From Sambucus nigra (Eukaryota; Streptophyta; Magnoliopsida; Dipsacales; Adoxaceae): a stretch of 64,000 nucleotides of DNA. Location: the NCBI GenBank assembly GCA_949130495.1, contig OX422216.1, forward strand, positions 103,671,967-103,735,966, read 5' to 3'. This document shows positions 23,555-33,850 of the stretch, piece after piece; positions within the stretch are counted from its first letter, which is position 1; each line of letters opens with the position of its first letter. Under the pieces are notes generated by a model. It saw nothing but the letters and a program-made list of their open reading frames with translations, was not told the DNA's origin and ran no database searches. Made by a program: the position numbers and the translations under genes.

Positions 23555-23972
23555 TCAGGCTCTAATGCAGACGCAACTTGCGGATTTAACTTGAGACGGA
23601 TTTTTGTGTATTTTTTAAAAATAGCAAACAATCAAATTTCGACTTGATTTTTTTCTGTGGTATTTAAACATTTCAGGGGACCCCTGTAAAAACAATCATC
23701 TCAAAATGAAATGCTTTACTATTTTTAAAAAATCGATCAAACATATGTCAGTTTTAAAGAGCTTTACAAACTGACATATGTTTGACCGATTTTTTAAAAA
23801 TAGCAAAAGAATTCATTTTGAGTTGATTGTTTTTATAGGGGTCCCCTGGAATGTTTAAATATCACAGAAAAAAATCAAGTCGAAAAACATTTTTTTACTA
23901 TTTTTTAAAAATATGAAAAAATTCATCCGCAAGTTAAATCTACAAGTTGCGTCCGCATTAGAGCTGGCCTGA
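23551..23972. mobile_element. foldback MITE, 422 bp, near-perfect hairpin
   Basis: The left arm begins TCAGTCAGGCTCTAATGCAG and the right arm, reverse-complemented, begins TCAGGCCAGCTCTAATGCGG. The arms stay complementary almost to the centre, where ACATATGTCAGTTT pairs with AAACTGACATATGT around a loop at about 23755-23766. It encodes nothing. It lies in a TA tract in one LTR and is missing from the sister LTR, which is direct evidence of insertion. TA flanks fit a Tc1/mariner-like (Stowaway) target, but the ends are not the Stowaway consensus CTCCCTC, so the superfamily is open. Confidence 0.85.
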
Positions 23973-24236
23973 TATATATATATATATATATATATGAACT
24001 TGGAATTAAACTAACATTTGAGTGTATATGTGTTTTTAAAGATCATCTCTTGAAAATTAAAACACACAAAACGGAAATTTTTGGAGAAAATATTTTTCTC
24101 TCAAACTAAGTTTGAAACCTCTCAAAAGTTTCTTGAAAAACTGGTATTCCTGTACTAAATAAATCTGGCAAGAACTTTGCGGAAAAAGTGGGAAAGTGGG
24201 AAAAACTGGCAAATAACTGTTCTCGCTAAAATGTCG

Positions 24237-24421
24237 TTCGAATGACATTTTGAGGTCGTTCGAACGACCATGTTCGAACGAGAAAACAGAAGCAAAAAAG
24301 GCTAAAACTTTATGGAAAAACTCATTCGAACGAGATCGTTTGAACGAAACTTCGAACGAACAAACAGTGAATTTGAGCAACTGCCGTTTGAAAACTCGTT
24401 TGAACGACATTCTCGTTCAAA
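24237..24421. repeat. TTCGAA-core palindrome cluster in LTR
   Basis: Cores TTCGAA, TTTGAA or TTCAAA start at 24237, 24259, 24273, 24325, 24339, 24351, 24387, 24399 and 24416. The best copies extend to GTCGTTCGAACGAC. Intervals are 22, 14, 52, 14, 12, 36, 12 and 17. It lies 360-540 bp inside the LTR from its 5' (U3) end. Confidence 0.85.
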
Positions 24422-24779
24422 CGAAAATTCAAAAAATTTTGTTTTTCACTTTTAAGCGCAAAAACTTTTGAAAAAAGTTCTAAAGAGATTCTCTGAATAT
24501 AAAAGTATATTAAAGGTACTTTAAATAAGATTACACCCAAATAAATATTCCAACCTCCTAAATATATATAAATGCATTCATACCTTGGAAACTCAAATGT
24601 TGATGACGTCAAACTTGGCACGAAAACCGACAATGATGAAACTTGTAAATTCTGGGCCATTACGTCTTCAACCGTCATAGGCTTGATAGGAACAAACTAC
24701 TATCCTTTGAATCAAATGGTTTTGTCCGGAAGTAAGCCAGAACTACATATGGACTCAATTGGAAATTTGTGTCCTTACA

Positions 24780-24793
24780 AATCTCCCCCTTTA
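24780..24793 (-). other. polypurine tract of gag-only element
   Basis: The minus strand reads AAAGGGGGAGATT immediately before the LTR start TGTAAGGACAC. Similar purine runs recur farther inside (complements at about 25014, 25112 and 25172), as in SIRE/Maximus elements. Confidence 0.8.
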
Positions 24794-25259
24794 GTTATTT
24801 CGGGATAAAACCCAACCAACAATCATAATAGCCGTCAAGCTCGTCTAGACACAACATCCACCGAAAAAAATAAAAATACAGACGCTATGACTTGACCCAA
24901 GGAAGTGCTTTGTCGCTTTATCAAATGTGCCGCTAAAATGGATTCCTGCACACTTAAGCAAACCATCAAATGCATAGGGAATATGACAATACTAAATGCA
25001 GAAAATAAATACTCCCCCTTAATTAATTTTGCCCCTTTATCTATTAATGTCTACCTAAGAAGATTGCGTAACTCGCCCTAAGTTAGAGCTCCCAAACTAA
25101 AGGCTTAGATACCATTTCTCCCCCTTTTTGTTCTCTGCACAAAGGTTGAACAATTATAAACTAACTTATTTCTCCCTCTTATTTAAAGAAAATACTATTT
25201 ATCCCTCTAAACTCTAAACAAGGGATATGAATTAAGAAGAAACGAGATAAACATGTAAT

Positions 25260-25274
25260 GGTGTATAAACAGGA
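25260..25274. repeat. 15-bp target-site duplication (left) of RTE LINE
   Basis: GGTGTATAAACAGGA, identical to 28373-28387. Confidence 0.9.
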
Positions 25275-25319
25275 ATCCTATAAATATACGTGATAATGCT
25301 AGGGCATTCCCCTTAATCG

Positions 25320-25447
25320 ATGTGTTGTGGCTACCACCGGATGTCTCGAAAAATAGGCAAGGGGTGTTGCGCCTACCGCCGGGTGTCTCGAAAAATAGGC
25401 AAGGGGCGTCGCATTGGCGCCTGGATGCAACGATAAATATGCAAGGG
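25320..25447 (+). repeat. 5' tandem repeats of RTE LINE
   Basis: Two copies of a unit of about 52 bp containing GATGTCTCGAAAAATAGGCA or GGTGTCTCGAAAAATAGGCA, and a third diverged one (CTGGATGCAACGATAAATATGCAAGGG in part). CpG content is well above the surroundings. In RTE and other LINEs the 5' region holds the internal promoter, so these may be promoter modules. Confidence 0.75.
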
Positions 25448-25509
25448 TTCCTGCAACACACTGGACGTGTGCGGGTAAAGAAGCTAGTCCAGGATACTAG
25501 ACTTAGGTT

Positions 25510-28347
25510 AGCGACTTAGAACATATGGATTATGACAGGAAAAGGGATGGAGTTAGTGGATACCATGATAAAAAGAAAAGTTAACATAGCTTGTTTACAA
25601 GAAACTAAATGGGTCGGTGAGAAAGCTAGAGAAATAAAAAAATACAGGGTTTAAATTATATTATACAGGAAAACATAGAAATAAGAACGAAGTTGGAATA
25701 ATAGTAGATAAGAACTTTAAGGACGATATTGTAACCGGTATTAGGAAAGATGATAGACTTATACTTGTAAAATTGGTATTAGATGAAAATATAATTAATA
25801 TTGTTAGTTCTTATGCACCCCAAGTAGGATTAGATGAGCACACTAAAGTATAATTTTGGGAACAAATGGATGAACTAATTCAAGAAATACCCGTAAGTGA
25901 GAAAACCTATACAGGGGAAGATTTTAATGGCCATGTAGGTGAAGATCGTGTAGGATATGAGATAGTGCATAGAGGATATGGTTTTGGAGATAGGAACGAC
26001 GGGGGAGAGTCTATCTTAGATTTTGCGATGGCTTATGATTTTGTACTAGTAAACACATGTTTTAAAAAGAGACTTGAACACTTAATAAGTATAAAAGTGG
26101 AACGCATAAGAGCCAAATAGATTTTTTCATTAGTAGAAAAGGAGACCGATTAACGTGTAAAGATTGTAAGGTTATCCTGGGAGAGAACTTAACCTCACAA
26201 CATAGGATAATGGTGTTGGATATAAATATTAAAAATCAATCACGTGTGCGAAAAGTGAAGATTAATCCACGAACTAGGTGGTGGAACTTAAAAGGAGAGG
26301 AATTAGAACTGTTTAAAGATAAACTATTAAATGAAGAACATGGAATACTGAAGAAGATATTAACATAATGTGGAATAAGATGGCCACATGCATTAGGAGA
26401 ATATCAAAAGAAATTCTTAGAGAATCAAAAGGCAAGGGGTCACAGTCTAAAGAAACTTGGTGGTGGAATGAAGAAGTACAAAAGAAAGTAAAAATTAAAA
26501 GGGAGTGCTTTAAAACATGGCAAACAAATAGAAATGAAGAAAATTTTGAGAAATATAAATGGGCTAAAAAGGAAGTTAAGAAAGTGGTAAGAGATGCTAA
26601 GTTAAAAGCGTATGATGATCTTTATACAAAATTAGGAACACAAGAAGGGGAAACAAGTATTTATAAGCTTGCTAAACTTAAGGACAGGAAAACAAAATAT
26701 TTTAATAACGTTAAGTGTATCAAAAGTGATGATTCAAGAGTCATAGTCAAAGATGATGAAATTATGGAAAGATGGAAAAACTACTTTGAGAGATTATCAA
26801 ATGGAGATAATGGGAGTAGATTAGATATAGAGGAACTTTGGGAGACTCGATAAAATATATTTTTTCGCAGAATTAGGACAACAGAGGTCAGGATTGCTCT
26901 AAAAAAGATGAAAACATGGAAGGCTTTAGGACCAAATGGTATCCCTATTGAGGTTTGGAAGTGCTTAGGAGAAGATGGAGTATCATGGCTTACAAAATTA
27001 TTTAATAGAATTTTAATAACTAATAGGATGCCCGATGAATGGAGAAAAAGTATTTTAGTACCTATTTATAAAAATAAAGGGGACATACAAAGAAGTTGTT
27101 CAAATTATCGTGGTATTAAGTTAATGAGTCATACAATGAAACTTTGGGAGAGAGTGATTGAATATAGATTAAGATTGAAGACAACTGTATCTGAGAATCA
27201 ATTTGGATTTATGCCTGGGAAGTCAACAATGGAAGCAATCTATTTTATTAAGGAGATGAATGGAGAGGTATAGGGAGAAAAGGAAGGATATTCATATGAT
27301 TTTTATAGATTTGGAGAAGGCATATGATAGGATACCCATAGAAATAATATGTTGGGTTGTACATAAAAGAGGAGTGACTCGCAGATATATTGATGTGATC
27401 AAGGATATGTATGATAGTGTGATGACTACAGTAAGAACATCAGTCGAAGAAAGTAGTGAATTTTCAATTACGGTAGGTCTACACCAAGGTTCAGCATTAA
27501 GTCTGTATCTCTTTGATCTTGTTATGGATGAGTTGACTAGACAAATACAAGATGAGGTGCCATGGTGTATGCTATTTGCAGATGATATTGTTTTAGTGGA
27601 TGAGACTAAGACGAAGATTAATGCTAGGTTGGAATTGTGGAGAGAAACTTTAGAAATAAGAGGATTTAAAATAAGTAGAACTAAAACAAAATATGTGGAG
27701 TGCAATTTTAGTAGTAATAGGAGGACAAATGGAGATGTGGTGAAATTAGAGGGCCAAGAGATACATAGGAATGATCATTCTCGCTATTTAGGATCGATTA
27801 TCCAAAAAGATGGAGATATTAGTGATGATGCTACTAATAGGATTAGAGTAGGCTGGGTTAAGTAGAGAAGTGCTATCGGCATTTCGTGTGATAGGTGTAT
27901 ACCTTTGAAGTTAAAAGTAAAATTTTATAGGACGACTAATAGACCCGCCATGTTATATGGGTCAGAGTGTTGGGCAACCAAGAAACAAAATGTGCAGAAA
28001 ATGAGTGTGGTGGAGATGCGAATGCTAGATGGATTTGTCGTAAAACTTGAAAGGATAAAATTAAAAATGAACAAATTCGTGAAATGGTAAAAGTAGCTCC
28101 TATAGAAGATAAATTGAGAGAAAATCGACTTCGATGGTTTGGACACGTCAAGCTTAGACCAATGGCTGCTCCTGTAAGGAAGAGTGATTTAGTTAGTATT
28201 GATGGTAACACAAGGGGTAGAGGTAGGCCTAAATTGACTTGGTGGAATATTATAAAAAATGACATGATATCATGTGGTTTAACCGAAGATATTGCACTGG
28301 ACAGAATGAAACGAAAAAATAGAATTCATATAGTCGATCTCAAATAA
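25510..28347 (+). pseudogene. RTE LINE endonuclease-reverse transcriptase
   Basis: The protein nicks target DNA and reverse-transcribes the LINE RNA onto it. The endonuclease part (25526-26250, two frames) shows NIACLQETKWVGEKAREI, SSYAPQVGLDEH, GEDFNGHVG, the SQIDFF segment and LTSQHRIMVLD. In these the usual GGDLN has become GEDFN and the expected SDH is SQH. The RT part has ALGPNGIPIEVWK, NYRGIKLMS, motif A FIDLEKAYDRIP, motif B GLHQGSALSLYLF and motif C LFADDIVLV with both aspartates. The C-terminus has RPAMLYGSECWATKK, NRLRWFGHVKLRP and TRGRGRPKLTWW and stops at 28347. At least two frameshifts (about 25645 and 27255) and several stops (including 26851 and 27863) inactivate it. Its decay is milder than that of the gypsy copies. 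Confidence 0.9.
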
Positions 28348-28372
28348 CTGGGAAATGGCTTTATTGAGTAGA

Positions 28373-28387
28373 GGTGTATAAACAGGA
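28373..28387. repeat. 15-bp target-site duplication (right) of RTE LINE
   Basis: GGTGTATAAACAGGA, as at 25260-25274. Confidence 0.9.
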
Positions 28388-28601
28388 GCAATAAAGCATA
28401 TGGCAATAATAGAATGCAACTAATCCACACATTAACAAAGGATGCCACTTATGAAGCGATGATAAAAAAATGATACCAACTAAAATGTATTAAACATAAG
28501 CATGGGATATCAACCAAAATTTGCAACAAGATAGATACCAATATGAATTCAAAGCAAATATGGACTAGCTAGCATGACAAAGACTCAAAAACAAAAAAAT
28601 A

Positions 28602-28660
<59 letters not shown>

Positions 28661-30003
28661 ATATCACTAACGCACACACACATATGCATAGCTATAAAAA
28701 CCACACACGACACAAAATACATTAAGCTTTTCACAATCGTATAGAAAAAATGTGTCCAAATACATGTGGTAAACGGAAGTGAAGGGATGTGAACTAGAGA
28801 CTAAAGAAATATAGACTTAATCACTTAAAACATGTTCACGAAGTTCTCATTTGATTGCAAAATTTTATCACATTTAGATGAAGCCTCATGTGACAATATA
28901 GATTGAACTCAATGAATAAATATACACAATGCACACAAGCCTAGAATTTGATGATTCTACAACCAATAGAGTCAAGACAATAAAGGCATAACTAGAATAC
29001 AAAGTCATTGTGCAAACCCGTTGATACATCCAACCAAACTCCTCATAATTGACTTTTTCTTTTTCTTTTGAACATATCAACTAAACTAAACAGGACTTGG
29101 CTATTTTTTTTAATTTTTAATGCCACATTTTTTAGACCAAATTTCAATGGTGGCTTTTCACGCAAAGTAGTTTTGTCTTTCGCAGCCGGATTCCATTGAC
29201 AGACAACTACAACACCGGATAAATATTTTTCTATTTTTTTTAAATTCGAAAAACAGTTCTTACATGCACAAATCTTCCATAGTCATAGAAACATGTAGAT
29301 GACTAAATTGATAGGAGAACATCTCACTTAGCTCAAATATACATGTGAAGTTTAAATTTCAAATGAGCTCGTGCATGTGTGAATCGAGGAATATAAAAAT
29401 AGCATCCATTAAGTGACACAAAATCCAACTACTCCATGCAAGCATGACAAAAAACATTTTAAGGATTGAAAATCTTAACCAAAAGTTCTAGCCACAAAAT
29501 CCATTAAGTGACACAAACACAAGTATATGCCACATAAAGTGTGTCAAACTAAAATACACAAAAAAAAATCATTTTGAGTTTTTGTTCAAAAAATTTTACC
29601 AAAAAAAATTCAACTCAAAAGAAAAACAAAGAAAATCTTTTTGTATTGTTCTCAATAAGACACAACCAAATAAGAACAAAAACAAAATATATACACATAT
29701 CATAATTCTAGCATGTGATTAATCATGGATCATAGACTAGAAAATGACAAACATACATACACCTAGCATAAATATATCATGAAGCACAAAAAAATGCTAG
29801 AGTATGTAAACAAAGCTAACACATTTAACCTTTCGATTTAGCTTGAGAGGTTTTATGTGATAGCAAATGAGAATCATAAACTCTATTTTGTAAAGTTACC
29901 AAATCGGATCTCATAACCCAAACAAGTGAAGAGTGACAATCTCGAGATCGGATGACCTTGGCTACCTTGGTGACCTTACTCTTGGATTTCCTAGGATCGT
30001 TTT
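28388..30003. other. non-coding interior of gag-only element
   Basis: On the minus strand this lies between gag and the polypurine tract, where pol would be in an autonomous element. I see no pol motif in any frame. It includes a (TA)n(CA)n microsatellite at 28605-28661. Confidence 0.6.
28605..28661. repeat. (TA)n(CA)n microsatellite
   Basis: About 18 TA units followed by about 10 CA units. Confidence 0.95.
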
Positions 30004-31560
30004 TCAGATAATTTTTTTCCTAAGATGACCTTTTCGACCACAATGTGAGCAAGTAAAGACCCGACGAAAAGTAGTACCTAGGGATTGACCTTTGAAAATG
30101 TACGTAGGTGATTCGAAGCCTAAACCATAAGTGTCATTTTTTACTTGGACGGTTCTTAATATTTTGTCTAATTTTGCAGACCTACATTCCAAATCAAATT
30201 TGACCTTACTAGAGTCTCTCAATTTTTCTTTTAATTCTAAGATCCTAGACTCTAGCAAAACCGCTCTCTCTTCAAACATGAGTAGATGTTTCTTCATTGT
30301 TTCCATCAAACCTCTAAGACTATCTCTCTCGCCTCCAACTTACTTAATCTTCTCTCGAAGAGCTCTCCACGTATACTAAGATCTTCCACTAAAGCACTCT
30401 CATCAGTGACCTTGGCACACTCTCTCAAACAAGCTTCTAACTTCAAAGTTTGCCCTTTTTAATTTAATTGATTCGGCATACAATTCTTGAAATGCTACTT
30501 GAAGTTCACTCTCATCAACCTCTTCATCATTCTCATTCTCACTTTCAACTCCACTCTCATTACCAACAAATTTTTGGAATTCACAAACAAAGGCCTCGGA
30601 AGGGTCATGTAAATGTATATCTTCATGCGAAGATTCATTATCGGTGCTCACATGACTTGCTATGAACGCGATAAAGTTGCACTCAATGGGGGAATCGGGT
30701 CCCTCTTCCTTATCACTATCACTAAGTGTGGCATTGTATGAAATTGGTTTCTTGCCCTCTCTCCTTAGTTTAGTGGGGCATTCAAAAGCCCTATGGCCAT
30801 AACCTTCGCAACCAAAGCAATGATTTGAATCGTCCCTATTAAGATCATCATTATGATTTTTAGGGATCTTCTCAGGCTTGTTTTACTTGGAATTATAAAA
30901 TTTATTATATTCATTTTTGAGACTCTCTTTATTAGTCATAAGAAATTTTCTAAATTTCCTAGCAAACATTGCCATATCTTTCGAGTCAAAATCACTCTTA
31001 TCTTTTGAAACTTGTTTTTCCTCCTTTCGGGCTTTCAAAGCGATGCCCTTATCTTTCTTCTTTTCAGTCTTAGAGGAAAACATGTCAAGTTCATAGGTTT
31101 GTAAATCACCTACAAGCACTTCTAGTTTCACAGAGTCTAAAGTGGGTAAAGAATTCAAGACGGACACTTTAGGAATGAATCTATCGAGTAGGGACGTTAA
31201 AATTTTCTTTACTACTCAGTCATCGGGTATCTTTTCTCCCAAATTAAAAGATGAATTTACAATATCTAAAAGTCTAGAATAATATTCATCAAAACTTTCA
31301 TTTTTAAGCATTTTAATGTTCTCGAATTGAGTGGTGAGATTTTGGGGGTTTGAAGCTTTCACGACACTAGTTCCCCTCGTGGGTGAGTTACAAAATGTCC
31401 CAAGCTTCTTTAGCGATTTCACACATCATGATATGTCGGAATTCATCCGGTGTGACCGCACTAAACAAAGCATTCAAGCCTCGAGAATTAAAATTGGCTA
31501 ATTTAAGTTCGTTCTAACTCCATCTCTCAATGGGTTTGGGGACACGTTCATTTTCTACTA
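30004..31560 (-). pseudogene. SIRE-like gag of gag-only element
   Basis: The gag nucleocapsid would assemble particles around the element RNA. The frame from 31422 has ENIKMLKNESFDEYYSRLLD, the UBN2-type gag segment of copia elements. The frame from 31167 has SVLNSLPTLDSVKLEVLVGD and a Lys-rich segment. Near 30815 CFGCEGYGHRAFEC is an intact CCHC zinc knuckle (C-x2-C-x4-H-x4-C). An acidic region and a coiled-coil-like C-terminus follow (30651 to 30004, for example ESRILELKEKLRDSSKVKFD), ending with a second short C-H-rich segment, CSHCGRKGHLRK. Stops and frameshifts split it into four frames. SIRE/Maximus gag has this long, coiled-coil-bearing layout. Confidence 0.8.
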
Positions 31561-31698
31561 AACATGTAGGTGGGGACCACCCAGTAATGACAGACAGCCA
31601 AACCCTATCATCAAACATTGAAAAATTTGAAAACGGGAAAAAATTCATCTTTAAACAAAACTAAATTAAAGATCTTAACGCAATAACTTAGCGCTCTT

Positions 31699-31710
31699 GC
31701 TCTTATACCA
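31699..31710 (-). other. primer-binding site of gag-only element
   Basis: The minus strand reads TGGTATAAGAGC two bases after the inferred LTR end. It differs at one position from the initiator-Met tRNA complement TGGTATCAGAGC used by most plant copia elements. Confidence 0.8.
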
Positions 31711-31712
31711 CT

Positions 31713-33283
31713 TTTAAGGGTGAGGAAGCCCCCAAATTTTAAATTCTTAAAATTAATGTGATGGTTCAATTAAATTCCCAACTAAAATTTCAATTCAAAT
31801 TTAAACAAAAACAAAAACAAACTTCAAATTTTAATTTCATCAAAGTTAAAATTAAATTAAACTACTCAAACAGGTTAATTTCCACTTAAACAAAATTTTC
31901 CTAAGAATGATTTATTCTAATTTTCAATATAGGCCAAACCAAATTTTATCAAATTAAATTCTGGATATGAATTAAATTAAACTTACCCAAATTATCCAAA
32001 CTTACATTAGCACCAAATTAAACAAGTGTGATAATTTAAACCAATTTTTTTATCTTGTTTATCCTAGAATATGGTGATTTTTGTAAGATAAAAATAAACA
32101 CAATCACATTACACGGAGATGTACGCGGAAAACTCAATTGTGAAAAACCTCGGACGGCCCTTGTCTAAAGGTACGATATATTTACAAAGACAACGAAAAG
32201 AACACTTATAACACTCGACTCGACTCCTTCAAACCCTGACGCTTCCATCCTTCTTCAACCTCTGCCTTGTTGATAACTCCAGAGTCCACCATAATCTTGG
32301 AGTCTGCCAATGGAGGCACAACAACCGTCAACCATACATGGTTCCCTTCACCATGTGAGAACGTCACAGTAAACACAAGTTCTTCTCCTTTGTGGGTAGA
32401 GAATAAACCCAAACTTCTCTTCTTGTTGGAGTAGAGAAAACATGGTGCCAAAACTCTCCAAGCAAAGATATATATATATATATATACTTGGAATTAAACT
32501 AACATATGGGTGTATATGTGTTTTTGAAGATCATCTCTTGAAAATTAAAACACACAAAAAGGGAACTTTTGGAGAAAATATTTCTCTCTCAAACTAAATT
32601 ATAAACCTCTCAAAAGTTGCTTGAAAAGCTAGCATTCCCATACTAAATAAATCTGGCAAGAAATTAGTGGGAAAAGTAGGAAAGAGGGAAAAAGTTGGCA
32701 AATAGCTATTCCAGCTGAAATGTCATTCAAACAACATTTTGTGGTCGTTCAAATGACCATGTTCGAACGAGAAAACTGAAGCAAAACAAGGCTAAAACTT
32801 TATTAGAAAAACTCCTTCGAACGAGATCGTTTGAATGAAACTTGGAACTAACAAACAGTGAATTTGAGTAAATGTCGTTTGAAAACTCGTTTGATTTCTC
32901 ATTCGAATGACAATCTCGTTTGAACGATAATTCGAACGAAAATTCAGAAAAATTTATTTTTCACTTTTGGGCCCAAAAACTTTTGAAAAAAGTTCCAAAG
33001 AGATTTTCTGAATATAAAAGTTCATAAAAAGTATTTTAAATAAAATTACACCCAAATAAATATTCCAAGCTCCTAAATATATATAAATGCATTCATACCT
33101 TTGGAGAGTTGGAAACTCAAATTTGATGATGTCAAACTTGGCACGAAAGCTGGCAATGATGAAACTTGTAAATTTTGAGCCGCTACATCTTTAACTCTTC
33201 AACCGTCATAGGCTTGATAGGAACAAACTACTATCCCATGACTCAAAAACTACATATGGAATCAATTGGAAATTTGTGTCCTT

Positions 33284-33286
<3 letters not shown>
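31713..33286 (-). repeat. 5' LTR of gag-only element
   Basis: It starts TGTAAGGACACAAATTTCC at 33286 (minus strand) and ends ...CACCCTTAAA next to the primer-binding site. At 32469-32486 it keeps the short TA run that is the empty site of the MITE found in the sister LTR. Confidence 0.8.
32726..32940. repeat. TTCGAA-core palindrome cluster in 5' LTR
   Basis: This is the homologous cluster to 24237-24421, starting with cores at 32726, 32748 and 32762 (intervals 22 and 14, as in the sister LTR). Several cores have lost symmetry by single changes. Confidence 0.8.

Positions 33287-33374
<88 letters not shown>
33287..33374. repeat. (TA)44 tract between two retroelements
   Basis: An uninterrupted AT/TA run that exactly fills the gap between the LTR end at 33286 and the Tat LTR start at 33375. 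Confidence 0.95.
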
Positions 33375-33376
<2 letters not shown>

Positions 33377-33562
33377 CGGGTACCCGAAATTAGAATGATG
33401 GGCTTGGACGAGTAGCCCAATTGTAGTGGCCCAAAGTCCAGGCCCCTTATACCTTAAACCGATTATGATTTAGTCTCTTCCCACGTTCCCATTAAGGGGC
33501 ACTCTAAGAGGAGATGGGAAATATGGAGGAGTCCCACACCCCCACTCACTAGAACGAACATG

Positions 33563-33570
33563 TATATAAC
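33563..33570 (+). promoter_or_regulatory. TATA box of Tat 5' LTR
   Basis: TATATAAC; the same box occurs at 43857-43864 in the 3' LTR. Transcription of the element would start about 30 bp downstream. Confidence 0.65.
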
Positions 33571-33653
33571 AAACCCTAGGTTCGGGGCAAAGGACACATT
33601 GTATTCTATGTAATCACTCTCCGGAAAACACAGAAATAATACTGACTGCACCA

Positions 33654-33686
33654 CCGTGGACGTAGGCATATCTTTGCTGAACCACG
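33654..33686 (+). promoter_or_regulatory. conserved LTR 3'-region motif
   Basis: CCGTGGACGTAGGCA, then a short gap and TTGCTGAACCACG. The same motif occurs at 43948-43980 (+), 59989-60018 (-) and 61427-61458 (-), each about 80-130 bp from the LTR 3' end. It probably belongs to R/U5, with an unknown role. Confidence 0.6.
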
Positions 33687-33786
33687 CACATCCTTTGTTG
33701 TGTGATTGTTATTTTATATTCCTTATTCTTGCTTGGTGATTGCCTTTCTCTAATATATTTGTGTTGCATAATAATTGTCACCACAA

Positions 33787-33804
33787 TTGGCGCCGTCTGT
33801 GGGA
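33787..33804 (+). other. Tat primer-binding site
   Basis: TTGGCGCCGTCTGTGGGA starts one base after the LTR end. TGGCGCCGT-type primer sites are common in plant Tat/Athila elements. I did not assign the tRNA. Confidence 0.75.
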
Positions 33805-33850
33805 ATATTTATCTTCCCTGAGAAAGCCCACACCAAAAAAGGAGTTTCAA

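Larger units (their letters stand above)
22695..24779 (-). repeat. 3' LTR of gag-only element
   Basis: On the minus strand it starts TGTAAGGACACAAATTTCC at 24779, just after a polypurine tract, and ends near ...CACCCTTATA (from an inferred CCCTTACA). It aligns with 31713-33286 along its length except for the hairpin MITE and longer TA runs. After removing those the lengths are close (about 1.6 kb each). Confidence 0.8.
25275..28372 (+). mobile_element. RTE-clade LINE, near full length (3098 bp)
   Basis: A 15-bp duplication flanks a unit with a GC-richer 5' repeat block, one endonuclease-RT reading frame and a short non-poly(A) 3' end (GGCTTTATTGAGTAGA). This is the architecture of plant RTE elements. 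It is inserted in the non-coding part of the gag-only element, opposite to its orientation. Confidence 0.9.
22695..33286 (-). mobile_element. gag-only LTR retrotransposon (TR-GAG type, SIRE-like)
   Basis: Two similar LTRs (22695-24779 and 31713-33286) enclose an interior. On the minus strand the interior has a primer-binding site next to the 5' LTR, a SIRE-like gag, non-coding sequence and a polypurine tract next to the 3' LTR. No protease, integrase, RT or RNase H was found in the interior once the nested RTE LINE is excluded. Such elements must borrow enzymes from an autonomous relative. Both outer flanks are (TA)n, so the ATATA duplication is uninformative. Confidence 0.8.
33375..33785 (+). 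repeat. Tat element 5' LTR
   Basis: It starts TGCGGGTACCC and ends GTCACCACA before the primer site. An inverted pair GGGC(T/C)TGGAC...GTCCAGGCCC lies near its start. The TATA box is at 33563. Confidence 0.9.

Noticed and set aside
23551..23972. miRNA precursor
   Set aside because: The hairpin is far too long and perfect for a conserved plant miRNA, and its position in a TA tract with an empty sister site fits a MITE. It could still produce siRNAs.
33175..33393. ORF across the TA tract
   Set aside because: Translation of (TA)n giving alternating Tyr and Ile.
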